Positions 1-8,458 of a stretch of 64,000 nt of DNA are shown here, piece by piece. Within the stretch, counting starts at the first letter, position 1; each line of letters opens with the position of its first letter. Under the pieces are notes generated by a model that made no database searches, was not told the origin of the DNA, and saw nothing but the letters and a program-made list of their open reading frames with translations. Both the position numbers and the translations under genes were made by a program. Source of the DNA: Salinibius halmophilus (GTDB taxonomy: Bacteria > Pseudomonadota > Gammaproteobacteria > Pseudomonadales > Natronospirillaceae); assembly GCF_003577475.1 (NCBI RefSeq), contig NZ_QPEP01000002.1, positions 58,516 to 122,515 on the forward strand. The letters are read 5' to 3'.

Positions 1-1008
1 GCCAGCGATGCTACTTAGGTCTGCAACATTAGCAATGCTTACAGGCTTAACAGTCGGCGCTGAATCTTGAGGTGTAGCAGCCACAACATAGTTCGGCCAA
101 CCTGCTACTTTTAGCAATACTGGGTCTTTTGGATTTGGCATAGATAGAATAGCCGGCTCGCCTTGACCTGTGCCATCACAGTTCAGGTGCCATGTCCAAT
201 CTTCACTGCCTGGTACCTTGGTCGTTTCGAATTTTGCTTTATACGCACTGTTGCCAACAACATATATCTCACCTTGTTTAGCTCGCGTGCCATCTGTCCA
301 AACCGTCAGATCTTTGCATAGCTCACCCGGCATAATTGGCGGCAATGTTGGGGTTACCACTTTTGTTGGGGTTACCACTTTTGTTGGCGTTACCGCTGAT
401 GTTGGCGTTACCACTGAAGTTGGGGTAGCCGTTGGTGTTGCTGTTACACCAGCAGTTGGCGTAGCGGTTGGTGCTGCTGTCGGTGCTTCGGTTGGCTGAG
501 TTGAGCCACAGTCACCTACTAACTCCCAGAACCAGCCTTCTTTAGGGTCTTCCCACTTACCAGGGTTGTTTTTAGCTTTAAATAGCTGACCATTGAACTG
601 GTAAACTTCGCCGTTTTGAGGCTGGGTTTCACCTTTCACAAAAACAGGCTCAGAACATACTGCAGGTGTTGCCGTTGGTGTTGCCGTTGGTGTTGCCGTT
701 GGTGTTGCCGTTGGTGTTGCCGTTGGCGTTGCAGTCGGAGCTTCAGTTGGTGTTGGCGCTTGCGTTACAACAGACGTTGGCGTCGCAGTTGGCGTAGCCG
801 TTGGTGCTTGCGTTACTACTGTCGTCGGCGTAGCGGTTGGCGCAGCCGTTGCTGTTGGACCAGCTGTTGGCACAGACGATGGCTCAGCAGAAGGCGTTGG
901 CGTACCTGGTATTATCTGACCATCTGTCGTAAAAGTGTAGTTACATGCTGACAGAGCAGCCGCTGCGGTTACTGCGAACGCGAGGCTTTTTAGGCGATAT
1001 GCATTCAT
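1..1008 (-). CDS. Chitin-binding lipoprotein, probably a chitinase (3' end outside window)
   Basis: The reading frame is open from the ATG at 1008 to the left edge, so the C-terminus is missing. The N-terminus is a lipoprotein signal: a short basic leader, a hydrophobic Ala-rich stretch and the lipobox LSAC with Cys22. It is nearly identical to the leader of the chitinase gene just upstream. Low-complexity P/T/A/V linkers separate two cysteine-bracketed, Trp/Tyr-rich modules at about residues 116-167 and 228-278. Both resemble chitin-binding type 3 (CBM5/12) domains (VYQFNGQLFKA; EIYVVGNSAYKA). After the second module the sequence LLKVAGWPNYV resembles the first beta strand of GH18 enzymes, so a catalytic domain may begin here; this is inference. 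The protein would sit in the outer membrane or be exposed at the surface and bind chitin. Confidence 0.75.
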   Translation of the reverse strand, partial: MNAYRLKSLAFAVTAAAALSACNYTFTTDGQIIPGTPTPSAEPSSVPTAGPTATAAPTATPTTVVTQAPTATPTATPTSVVTQAPTPTEAPTATPTATPTATPTATPTATPTATPAVCSEPVFVKGETQPQNGEVYQFNGQLFKAKNNPGKWEDPKEGWFWELVGDCGSTQPTEAPTAAPTATPTAGVTATPTATPTSVVTPTSAVTPTKVVTPTKVVTPTLPPIMPGELCKDLTVWTDGTRAKQGEIYVVGNSAYKAKFETTKVPGSEDWTWHLNCDGTGQGEPAILSMPNPKDPVLLKVAGWPNYVVAATPQDSAPTVKPVSIANVADLSSIAG

Positions 1009-1063
1009 CTTGTTATACCTATAATTGTGTTGTTCTCCGAGGCGTGTGCCCCTAACAACTAGA

Positions 1064-1172
1064 ATCATAGGCAGGTTTTTATCAACTTAAGAGCCTCCAT
1101 ATCTCGAATTGCGGAGGGCTTAACGTTTGCTGACTAGTATTGTTATCAATCTGTTAATCGTGTCACGGAACC
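1064..1172 (-). promoter_or_regulatory. Promoter region of the left-edge chitin lipoprotein gene
   Basis: A -10-like TATGAT lies at 1069-1064, about 60 bases before the ATG, without a good -35, as in an activator-dependent promoter. Further upstream, 1172-1153 reads GGTTCCGTGACACGATTAAC on the minus strand. Nearly the same block lies upstream of the next chitinase gene at a similar distance. The leader blocks TGCCTATGAT and CTCGGAGA are also shared by the two genes. Function as a regulator site is inferred. Confidence 0.45.
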
Positions 1173-1260
1173 TAGCCCATTAGTTATTGCAAGCAATGCA
1201 TGTATTCGACATTCATGAGCAATAACGCTTTAGGTGGTGTAACTGCACAGCAGGTATTAA

Positions 1261-1292
1261 CAAATAAAGGCCCGCTCGAAAGAACGGGCCTT
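1261..1292 (-). terminator. Rho-independent terminator of the GH18 chitinase gene
   Basis: An 8-bp GC-rich stem (AAGGCCCG at 1267-1274 paired with CGGGCCTT at 1285-1292) follows the chitinase stop codon on the minus strand and continues into TTTATTTG. Confidence 0.8.
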
Positions 1293-1315
1293 GGTTGCAT
1301 GCAGTTTGTACTTAA

Positions 1316-4300
1316 TTAAAAGTCACACACTACTCGCCATGCTGGTGCAGATGGTGCATCAATCTTGTTGGTCGCAGTGGTTGCTTCCCAAACTTGATTG
1401 TTATACGTCACACGTTCACCGGCACCGTGATACCAAAGCGTTGGGTCAAACGCAGTATAAGTGCTGGTGGTGTAATCCATCATGCCACAGGTAATTTCGC
1501 TAACAATTGGCGCGCCATCTTTATAGCGGTTTGCCACCCCTAGCACTAGTCCTTCGGCCGTAACCAGCTCAACACTGTGTGGTACTGGCATTGGCATAAA
1601 GTACTTGAATGGAAGACGAGCAGTCTCACCTGGCTTGAGGCTTACCGGTGTTGTCTTGGCACCAAAGTCTAACTCGATTACCGAGAACTTACCGTTGTAG
1701 CCGCCTACGTTACCGGTACCTGTATTGGCATACTCAAGCACGCTATAGGCAATTGAGTCGACATTTGCCGATGGCACGGTTGGCGCGCGCCATGGACGTA
1801 GCAGCCCGGTCATGGCATTCGCATCAGTCATAATAGGGTTGATTGGCACAGCACTACTCAAATGCAAGCGAACCTTACCACCAGTCAGATCAACTTGAGA
1901 GTTGTTGACAATCTCGAGCGCAGGCTGAATTGGGTAGTTGTCTTCGCCCTTTGGCATAAAGCCAACCAGGTCAATGTCAACATCCACTGCATTTTCTGGC
2001 AATACATGCTCAGGGTTGCCTGGCTTGATGCCATATGGCGACGCGTTTTTGAACATGTTGTAAGCAAGATCTGTAAGCGTGCTGCCGTACCAGTAGTTGT
2101 CTTTTACTGTGCCATGCGCATTCACTGTACCTGGCTTAGCAAAGTCACCTGCCATCTCCCAGAACATCACACCACCGGCACCTTGGTCGATTGCGTACTG
2201 AACTTTTGCAGCATAAGACTTTTCGTTCTCAGTAGAGAGGAACACGCTCTTCTCAGCATTCCACAACCATGGTGACTGTGCCACGTCATCATAAAACTCC
2301 ACATAGTTGCCTACGTATTTAGTTTTGTCAGCTGTGGTGTCGTGGCCGTTTTCAGCAAGGTAATCGATTGTGAGGTTATCGCGCAGGTTAAACGCGTGCC
2401 ATAGTGGACCGGCACCAGCAGGCAATTCGTTGCCAGCGTCATCACGGTCGAACCATAGATTGTCAATGCCTTCAGCACCCCAGCCACAGGCAGGGCGTCC
2501 GCCTGTTGGCGCGGCTGAAATCGAGTTAGGCCCCATGTTATCGCCGGTACCTAGTGGACAGTTCTTCGGATCTGGGAAGTCAGCTTTACCCCAAAGACCA
2601 TTTTCACCACCCTGTACACCTTGCCAACCACGGGTATAGTGCGCCAAACCAATGTTGATACGGCCGCCCGCTAGCATGGTACGGAAGTAGTTATAAGCCC
2701 AGTCAATGTTCAAATAACCTTCGCCATTGAACCACTTGCCATCACCCGACAGGTCGTAAATACCTGCACCAGCAATTTCGCTGTCTTTACCGGTATCGTA
2801 TAACGCTGAGTTATGACCAACATGGCCGTTCCACGCGCCGTGTAAGTCATAAGACATGATGTTTACATAGTCTAAGTACTTCAGTGCTTGGAAGCCCTCA
2901 AAACCACGTAACAGATAGCCAGACGACGGCGAGGCGATCGTTAGCATGTAGTACTTGTTGTCTTTGCGTGCTTGTTTGTCGAGTTCTACACGTAATGCTT
3001 CCATAAGCACCATGTAGCCTTCCCACAACTTGCCGCGGTGAGCATTAGATATTTCCCAGTCGTACGGGTTGCCTGAGTCAGACATAGACGATGGGTATTC
3101 ATAGTCGATGTCTATACCATCAAACTCGTACTCTTTGACAAATCGTGCTGCCGATTCGGCAAATTTCTGAATTCGGTCGTAGGCTATATTGCCCGTTGCA
3201 GTATCGATCGTAAGCTCGTAGAAACCACCGTTGAACTTACGCGTACCAGGGAACTCTGGTAGCGCACCGGTCGGGTCTTCGCCCCAGAAACCGCCTGTTT
3301 CAGCCCAACCACCAACAGATAGCAGTAGCTTCACATCATTTTGCTGAGCGTACTGGTTCAACAGGTTGAAATGGCCTTTGTATGGCTTGCTTGGATCCAT
3401 TTCAAATTCTGGACCTAGCTGATCCCAAGTCATGCCCGTAGCAGGGTTGCCTGGGTCTTGTGGATTACCAATAGACACTTCCCAGTTGGCATCAACATGC
3501 GCAAACGCATAGTTAATGTGGGTCAAGCTGTTCCATGGTGCATCCGGTGCTAGGAATGAAACATCACGGTTAAATGTTGTGACGTTTTGATCACCTACAA
3601 CATTTGACTTGTAGCCGTTGCGCCAAGAAGTGAAGTAGCCGATTACACGGCGAGGGTGGTCGGCACCCATTTTTTCACGGCCGTCTTGGTCATAGACATC
3701 ACAGTATGGTGGCACCACTTCTGGCGTGTACCACAAGCCTTCTGGCTTACATTCAAGATGCGCTGCATCAGTACCTGGCAATGGCGTAGCAGTTGGCGTG
3801 ACTGGCTTGGTTGGATCTACTGGCTGGGTTGGATCCACTGGCTGTGTTGGATCCACTGGCTGGGTTGGATCTACTGGCTGCGTTGGATCTACTGGCTGGG
3901 TTGGATCTACTGGCTGGGTTGGATCTACTGGCTGCGTTGGATCTACTGGCTGGGTTGGATCTACTGGCTGCGTTGGATCTACGCCCGTGCTGCAGTCTGT
4001 CGCAACACGCCATGAGTTCTGACCAGCGCTGCTGGATGGCGGCTGATACTGCTGACCAAGCGCGTATAGTTCATATACAACGCCTTCGTAGGTCACTTGG
4101 TCTCCAATTTTGTAGCTACCCCAAGCCGCGGCATCAAACTCAGGCGCCTCACAGGTAACTGGCACATCAGTTGGCGTGACGGTTGGTGTGACTGTTGGAT
4201 CAACTGGTGTTGTTGGGTCAACCGGTGTGGTTGGATCTACCGGTGTTGTTGGATCTACCGGTGTTGTTGGGTCAACCGGTGTTGTTGGGTCAACCGGTGT

Positions 4301-4546
4301 TGTTGGATCTACCGGTGTTGTTGGGTCAACCGGTGTTGTTGGGTCTACCGGTGTTGTTGGATCTACCGGTGTTGTTGGGTCAACCGGTGTCGTTGGGTCA
4401 ACCGGTGTTGTTGGGTCTACTGACCCAGTGGGCGTTGGTGTCGAACCAATCGCATTGCCACCGTCATCCACCGTAACATTACACGCCGATAATGCTGCGG
4501 CGGTTGTCACGGCGAATGCAAGGCCTTTTAAGCGATATGCACTCAT
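1316..4546 (-). CDS. GH18 family chitinase, multidomain lipoprotein
   Basis: Endo-acting chitinase (hydrolysis of beta-1,4-GlcNAc polymers with retention). The start is taken at ATG 4546 (MSAYRLKG), preceded by AGGAA. A frame extension to 4618 would put 24 unrelated residues before an intact lipoprotein signal. Order: lipobox LSAC with Cys22; 12 copies of PTTPVD (about 40-117); a Cys-bracketed CBM5/12-like module (about 130-186); 9 copies of PTQPVD plus one PTKPVT (about 187-248); the GH18 barrel (about 298-830) with SVGGW and the catalytic signature DGIDIDYE, acid/base Glu483; a beta-rich module like the ChiC chitinase C-terminal domain (about 865-1010); and a second chitin-binding module at the C-terminus. 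Long P/T linkers are typical of surface polysaccharidases. It has its own terminator, and shares leader and promoter motif with the next gene downstream. The enzyme family is certain; domain borders are approximate. Confidence 0.95.
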   Translation of the reverse strand: MSAYRLKGLAFAVTTAAALSACNVTVDDGGNAIGSTPTPTGSVDPTTPVDPTTPVDPTTPVDPTTPVDPTTPVDPTTPVDPTTPVDPTTPVDPTTPVDPTTPVDPTTPVDPTTPVDPTVTPTVTPTDVPVTCEAPEFDAAAWGSYKIGDQVTYEGVVYELYALGQQYQPPSSSAGQNSWRVATDCSTGVDPTQPVDPTQPVDPTQPVDPTQPVDPTQPVDPTQPVDPTQPVDPTQPVDPTQPVDPTKPVTPTATPLPGTDAAHLECKPEGLWYTPEVVPPYCDVYDQDGREKMGADHPRRVIGYFTSWRNGYKSNVVGDQNVTTFNRDVSFLAPDAPWNSLTHINYAFAHVDANWEVSIGNPQDPGNPATGMTWDQLGPEFEMDPSKPYKGHFNLLNQYAQQNDVKLLLSVGGWAETGGFWGEDPTGALPEFPGTRKFNGGFYELTIDTATGNIAYDRIQKFAESAARFVKEYEFDGIDIDYEYPSSMSDSGNPYDWEISNAHRGKLWEGYMVLMEALRVELDKQARKDNKYYMLTIASPSSGYLLRGFEGFQALKYLDYVNIMSYDLHGAWNGHVGHNSALYDTGKDSEIAGAGIYDLSGDGKWFNGEGYLNIDWAYNYFRTMLAGGRINIGLAHYTRGWQGVQGGENGLWGKADFPDPKNCPLGTGDNMGPNSISAAPTGGRPACGWGAEGIDNLWFDRDDAGNELPAGAGPLWHAFNLRDNLTIDYLAENGHDTTADKTKYVGNYVEFYDDVAQSPWLWNAEKSVFLSTENEKSYAAKVQYAIDQGAGGVMFWEMAGDFAKPGTVNAHGTVKDNYWYGSTLTDLAYNMFKNASPYGIKPGNPEHVLPENAVDVDIDLVGFMPKGEDNYPIQPALEIVNNSQVDLTGGKVRLHLSSAVPINPIMTDANAMTGLLRPWRAPTVPSANVDSIAYSVLEYANTGTGNVGGYNGKFSVIELDFGAKTTPVSLKPGETARLPFKYFMPMPVPHSVELVTAEGLVLGVANRYKDGAPIVSEITCGMMDYTTSTYTAFDPTLWYHGAGERVTYNNQVWEATTATNKIDAPSAPAWRVVCDF
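3801..3980 (-). repeat. Tandem 18-bp coding repeats, PTQPVD linker (10 units)
   Basis: Ten consecutive in-frame 18-bp units encode nine PTQPVD and one PTKPVT in the GH18 chitinase linker. Units differ only at a few silent positions (gcg/ggg and tcc/tct variants), indicating recent expansion by slippage or unequal crossing-over. Copy number could change without a frameshift. Confidence 0.9.
4203..4418 (-). repeat. Tandem 18-bp coding repeats, PTTPVD linker (12 units)
   Basis: Twelve in-frame 18-bp units encode PTTPVD between the lipobox and the first chitin-binding module. They are related to, but distinct from, the PTQPVD block in the same gene, so two independent expansions of one ancestral hexapeptide are likely. 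Open frames on the opposite strand here come only from the repeat composition. Confidence 0.9.
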
Positions 4547-4607
4547 GTTGTTGTTCCTATAGTAGTGTTGCTCTCCGAGGACCCTTAGCGGCCTCTTTAC
4601 AACCGGT

Positions 4608-4717
4608 ATCATAGGCACAACGATTGTGTGAAATTGAGCGTAGAAAAACTACTATGCGAAGGAATTAACACTTACCCACTGGTAATTATTACGTTTTGTT
4701 AATCCGTTCACGGAACC
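4608..4717 (-). promoter_or_regulatory. Promoter region of the GH18 chitinase gene
   Basis: TATGAT at 4613-4608 sits in the context TGCCTATGAT shared with the neighbouring chitin gene, 62-67 bases before the ATG. At 4717-4699 the minus strand carries GGTTCCGTGAACGGATTAA, which matches the motif upstream of the left-edge gene. The rest of 4619-4764 holds nothing else recognised. Confidence 0.45.
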
Positions 4718-4764
4718 ATTTTCATACAGAAAAAATACAGAAAATTGAGAACTAAACCTTAGGG

Positions 4765-5730
4765 TCATACTCGCACGTGCCAAGGCTCGTAGCGCACGCC
4801 ATCTCGGTTGGTGGTGGTATAGCGAATCTCGATATAGCCCAACTCAATCATGCGCCGATATTCTTCCGTCTCAGCAAACCGGTTAGTGAAGTTGTCTAAA
4901 CCAAAACCAACTTTGCCTACATCAAAGTCACCAACGCTGTGAAATGTATGAGCAGGTGGCGCAAGTGAGCGAGAGGCACGAGAGATATTGTAATCGGAAC
5001 TAACAACTTTGTTCATAAACAGCTGGAACTGCTTCATCACCGAGCGCACACCTGAGGTTAGGATGATGGTATCGCCCACATCCTCGCGCAGCTTGTTATA
5101 TAAATTTAGTGGATCACCTTTATACAAGTAATGGCCGGTGCGCGGTATTTTATCAACATCACTGAGTTTAATTCGGTCGGTGAGGTTTTCGGTCACGCGA
5201 CTACCAAAAAAACCTAAGCGACTGACATCGTCGTAGAACAGCTGTTCCATAAATTCGATTTCGGCAGCAGTAAACTCACCGATCGATGAGAAGCTGCGGC
5301 CATACCGTAAAGCTTCATCAAAACTCACCACGTTAAAATTGCCAAATCCTATGGTGTTCTTTACCGAGTTAATACGCTTGAGCGTTTGATTAAGCATGGC
5401 TTTTTCGCTTTCGGTTAGCCATACGTCATCGTTGAACGATGCATCAAAGTTTTGAATCTTAGCAAGATAACTGGGTTGCTCATCCGAGATTGGGTCCAGC
5501 TCAAGTTCATTGCCAATTACCGGCTGACTTGCACCATCTTCCAAAATGGGTTGTTCATCAGCAAAGGGCAAGGGGTCATGGTCGTGCGGATGACTATGCG
5601 GCAACCCTAGCGTGATGTTGCGCTCTATCCACTCGGGCGTTTGTCGACCAAAGTGGCGATATAGCACAGTACCACTTAGCGAAATCATGGCACCACTCAA
5701 AATGCCTTTAATAAATCTTCTTCTATCCAC
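4765..5730 (-). CDS. Tat-exported M15 (VanY-like) D,D-carboxypeptidase-type protein
   Basis: The C-terminal half matches the M15 zinc peptidase fold: LTSGVRS, then APPAHTFHSVGDFDVG, and EPWHVRV at the extreme C-terminus. His and Asp of HSVGDFD plus the final His are the expected zinc ligands. The H-to-Asp spacing is one residue shorter than in classic VanX/VanY (SxHxxGxAxD), so it belongs to a divergent branch. A twin-arginine signal (RRRFIKG followed by a hydrophobic stretch) predicts folded export to the periplasm. A His-rich linker HSHPHDHD follows. The GTG at 5730 is preferred because GAGG lies 8 bases before it. A TTG at 5742, overlapping the permease stop, is possible and adds four residues. 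It is the last gene of an ABC exporter operon. A peptidoglycan stem peptide substrate is inferred from the family. Confidence 0.75.
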   Translation of the reverse strand: MDRRRFIKGILSGAMISLSGTVLYRHFGRQTPEWIERNITLGLPHSHPHDHDPLPFADEQPILEDGASQPVIGNELELDPISDEQPSYLAKIQNFDASFNDDVWLTESEKAMLNQTLKRINSVKNTIGFGNFNVVSFDEALRYGRSFSSIGEFTAAEIEFMEQLFYDDVSRLGFFGSRVTENLTDRIKLSDVDKIPRTGHYLYKGDPLNLYNKLREDVGDTIILTSGVRSVMKQFQLFMNKVVSSDYNISRASRSLAPPAHTFHSVGDFDVGKVGFGLDNFTNRFAETEEYRRMIELGYIEIRYTTTNRDGVRYEPWHVRV

Positions 5731-5738
5731 AGCTCGCC

Positions 5739-6749
5739 TCAACGATGATCACTATCCCAAGTGAAAAACTTGGCGGAGTAAAGCATAAAACATACAGTCA
5801 TGATTGCTAATATTACCAAGTGCCAATAGATGCGCTCAATGCTCGCCCCTTCAGTCATAACAGCTCTGGCTGCTTCAACCATATGCGACAAGGGTAGCAA
5901 ATATGACAAATTGGTTAGCCAGTCTGGTGCACTGCTCAACGGGAACCATACGCCAGACAGTAGCATCATTGGCCAGCTCGTTAGGTTAATTAAACCACTA
6001 GCAAACTCTTCGCTGCGCACGCGAGCAATCATAGCGATACTTAGCGAAATTAAGCTAAGCCCACCTAAAATTGCGATTAATAACAGCAACCACAATGAGC
6101 CTAAAATTTGCACATCAATCGTAAGTTTAGCACCGACCAACAAAACACTGCACACGCAAATCACAATCAACAAGCGGGATGCCATATGGGCGGCAATAAA
6201 GGCCAAGGGTTTTATCGGCGTTGCGCGCAAGCGCTTTAGTACGCCATTTTTACGATACCGTACCAGCGCATAACCAACACCAAAGAGGCTAGCAAACATT
6301 ATGTTCATCGATAACACGCCAGGAATGACCCAATCAACATAGCGAATGGGCTCGCCGACAACCGGCGAGCGGCGATAGGTTGGATCTTGCAGCACCAACA
6401 AGGTTTCCAACATCTCGCTATCGTAGGATTCCTCATTTACCCAATATTTGCGCTGGTCTAAATCCACAACCAGGTCTAGTTGGTGACGGCGAAGCAGCTC
6501 AACCGCTTCCAGCTCAGTATTGTAATAAACCTTAGCAACATTCGACATCGACATCACGGCCGGAGGGTTTGCATAGGCATCTAACTGGCTTAACACACCA
6601 ATTTGAAATGATGGCACATCGCGACCAAAAGCAACGGCAAAGCCGGCAATGAGCATCACCGGGAAAACGATGTTCCACATTAATGAGCCACGATCACGAA
6701 GAAACTCACGGTTGCGCGCAGCAAACACGGCATAGAAGCTTTTAATCAT
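5739..6749 (-). CDS. ABC-2 type transporter permease
   Basis: Membrane subunit of an ABC exporter. The N-terminal segment NREFLRDRGSLMWNIVFPVMLI is the usual first transmembrane helix of ABC-2 permeases. A roughly 120-residue extracytoplasmic loop follows, then about five clustered helices in the second half (VIPGVLSMNIMFASLFGVG onward). It starts at ATG 6749, overlapping the ATPase gene by 8 bp, and its end overlaps the possible TTG start of the M15 peptidase gene. This indicates one transcript and probably one machine. The substrate cannot be read from the sequence; the peptidase partner hints at an envelope role. Confidence 0.9.
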   Translation of the reverse strand: MIKSFYAVFAARNREFLRDRGSLMWNIVFPVMLIAGFAVAFGRDVPSFQIGVLSQLDAYANPPAVMSMSNVAKVYYNTELEAVELLRRHQLDLVVDLDQRKYWVNEESYDSEMLETLLVLQDPTYRRSPVVGEPIRYVDWVIPGVLSMNIMFASLFGVGYALVRYRKNGVLKRLRATPIKPLAFIAAHMASRLLIVICVCSVLLVGAKLTIDVQILGSLWLLLLIAILGGLSLISLSIAMIARVRSEEFASGLINLTSWPMMLLSGVWFPLSSAPDWLTNLSYLLPLSHMVEAARAVMTEGASIERIYWHLVILAIMTVCFMLYSAKFFTWDSDHR

Positions 6750-7620
6750 CGTTAAGCCCCGCCCCGGTTAACTTAATAAACAAATCTTCAAGTGTTGGCG
6801 TTACCACTTGCAGGCCAGCCAGATTAACCTTCTGCGCCATCAATGTACTTAGTACTTGGCTTACATCAGTGGTCGCGATTTCAATGTAATCGGCATGGCG
6901 TTGATAATCGAGTGGCAGTTCTGCTGGCAGCTCAGTTAACGGAATACGCACTAACACACCGTCGAAATGCTGTTTAAGCAAGTCAAACGGCGCGCCCTGA
7001 GCAATGATTTTACCCGTTTGCATAATGGCGATCTCATCGCACAAAGACTGAGCTTCTTCCATATAATGCGTGGTCAGCACTATGGTTCTGCCTTTCGCTT
7101 TTACTCGCTCAATCAATGACCAAAACAAACGTCGAGCATTGGGGTCTAAGCCAGTCGTTGGTTCATCTAAAAACACAATATCAGGGTCGTTAATCAGCGC
7201 TAGGGCTAATAATAAGCGTTGACGCTGACCACCAGATAACCGGCGTGCATCATTGGTTAGCAGTGGTTGCAACTCACATATAGCAATCAACTCTGCCATA
7301 GGCATAGTATGTTGGTACAAGGCAGCGAACATATTTAGGGTTTCTTGCACCGTTAAATGGTCGGGCAAGGCAGTCTGCTGAAATTGAATACCCAAGCGTT
7401 CATACAATTTTGGGCTTGCAGGCTCACCCAATATGCTAACGCTGCCACTACAGGGTGCGTTAATGCCTTCAATTATTTCGATGGTAGTCGTTTTGCCTGC
7501 CCCGTTAGGCCCCAGCAACCCAAAACAAATACCATGCGGAATGCGAAGATCGACGCCATCCACAGCCGTGACCTTAGCAAAGCGCTTCACTAGGTTGTTT
7601 ACTTCAATCGCAAAAGTCAT
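6742..7620 (-). CDS. ABC transporter ATP-binding protein
   Basis: Cytoplasmic ATPase that powers the adjacent ABC-2 permease. Walker A GPNGAGKTTT, signature LSGGQRQRL, Walker B IVFLDEPTTGLD and the H-loop TTHYMEEA are all intact, as in DrrA/YadG-type exporters. The start is set at ATG 7620 (MTFAIEVNNLVKRF), with AAGGG 6 bases upstream. A longer frame begins at a TTG at 7647 and has no support. It is the first gene of the ATPase-permease-M15 peptidase operon. It lies divergent from the replication-like genes at 7721, with about 100 bp between them for both promoters. Confidence 0.93.
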   Translation of the reverse strand: MTFAIEVNNLVKRFAKVTAVDGVDLRIPHGICFGLLGPNGAGKTTTIEIIEGINAPCSGSVSILGEPASPKLYERLGIQFQQTALPDHLTVQETLNMFAALYQHTMPMAELIAICELQPLLTNDARRLSGGQRQRLLLALALINDPDIVFLDEPTTGLDPNARRLFWSLIERVKAKGRTIVLTTHYMEEAQSLCDEIAIMQTGKIIAQGAPFDLLKQHFDGVLVRIPLTELPAELPLDYQRHADYIEIATTDVSQVLSTLMAQKVNLAGLQVVTPTLEDLFIKLTGAGLNDD

Positions 7621-7720
7621 AGAAACCCTTTTGTTTATCGCCAGCAAGTCTAACTGGTTTTACTTGTGAATGGCATCAATCAAGATGAATGAGTGGTATA
7701 GTGTCCGCCTAGGAGGGCAT

Positions 7721-8458
7721 ATGACAGAACAGTGGTTAACCTTGCCATTATCGCTGGCACGCCAACTTGGTGTGGAGGCGGCACTTTTATTACATCAATT
7801 GCAGCAGTGGCATGCACTTTCACCTCAGCAGAATCAGCTACGCCTCAGTGAAAGCGAACTCGCGCATCGCTTACCGTTCGACCTAGAAACGCTTGCGGAT
7901 TTAATTGAAGCACTCGAGGACGCAGGACTGCTGCAATGCTCGCAGCATCAGTCTTATTATTATTTTAGTTTTGAGGCACGCCAAGCTAAAGCAAGCTTGT
8001 CGGCAAATGAGCGGCTGCAACAAGCGGTTGCCAACTCTGCACAACAAATTCGCAATGCAGCGCGCTCGCGAAATCGCCAAGACTGGGCAACTTGGCAACA
8101 GTCTAGTTCCGAGTCGAATGACGAGGGTAGCACCGACACGCCAGAAGATAGCGCTCATGCAAAGCGCAATGAAACCATTGCCGAAGACTGGCAACCAAGT
8201 GCAACCACGCTTACTATGCTATCGCATCAACAAATCCCACAGGCATTTGCCCTAGCACAGCGGGATGCATTTGTTATGTGGCATTTAGAAAAAGGCACAT
8301 TGGGCGGTTTTGAAAGCCGATTTATTTCTTGGGTTAAACGAGGCTGGGTGGATGAGCAACAACAGCAACAACGGAATACCGCCACTGAACCAAATCACCG
8401 AAGCGAACGAGAGCGCGTTAGAGCAAGACTCGACGACATCTTCGACACAGACTGGTAG
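7721..8458 (+). CDS. DnaT-like / lambda O-type replication protein
   Basis: 245 residues. The N-terminal ~85 residues look like a winged-helix module (SLARQLGVEAALLLHQLQQW, SESELAHRLPF, LADLIEALEDAGLL), as in phage replication initiators. After a polar Gln/Ser linker, the C-terminal segment EDWQPSATTLTML to FISWVKRGW matches the DnaT DNA-binding domain. The start ATG 7721 follows a perfect AGGAGG at 7711-7716; an upstream in-frame ATG at 7670 lacks this. It is followed by a lambda P-like gene in an overlapping frame, mirroring phage O-P order. In the literature a lambda O/P-derived pair named dopC/dopE has been proposed as the helicase-loading pair in bacteria lacking DciA and DnaC. Assignment of this gene to dopC is inference. 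Confidence 0.7.
   Translation: MTEQWLTLPLSLARQLGVEAALLLHQLQQWHALSPQQNQLRLSESELAHRLPFDLETLADLIEALEDAGLLQCSQHQSYYYFSFEARQAKASLSANERLQQAVANSAQQIRNAARSRNRQDWATWQQSSSESNDEGSTDTPEDSAHAKRNETIAEDWQPSATTLTMLSHQQIPQAFALAQRDAFVMWHLEKGTLGGFESRFISWVKRGWVDEQQQQQRNTATEPNHRSERERVRARLDDIFDTDW

Noticed and set aside
170-951. Open frames on the plus strand in the left-edge gene
   Set aside because: They arise from the P/T/A repeat composition opposite the real minus-strand gene; no ribosome site and no family.
3801-4418. 18-bp tandem repeats as a CRISPR array
   Set aside because: There are no unique spacers; the units are contiguous, in frame and encode a P/T/V/D linker of the chitinase.
4547-4618. N-terminal 24-residue extension of the GH18 chitinase
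   Set aside because: It would precede an intact lipoprotein signal and covers the conserved leader region shared with the neighbouring gene.
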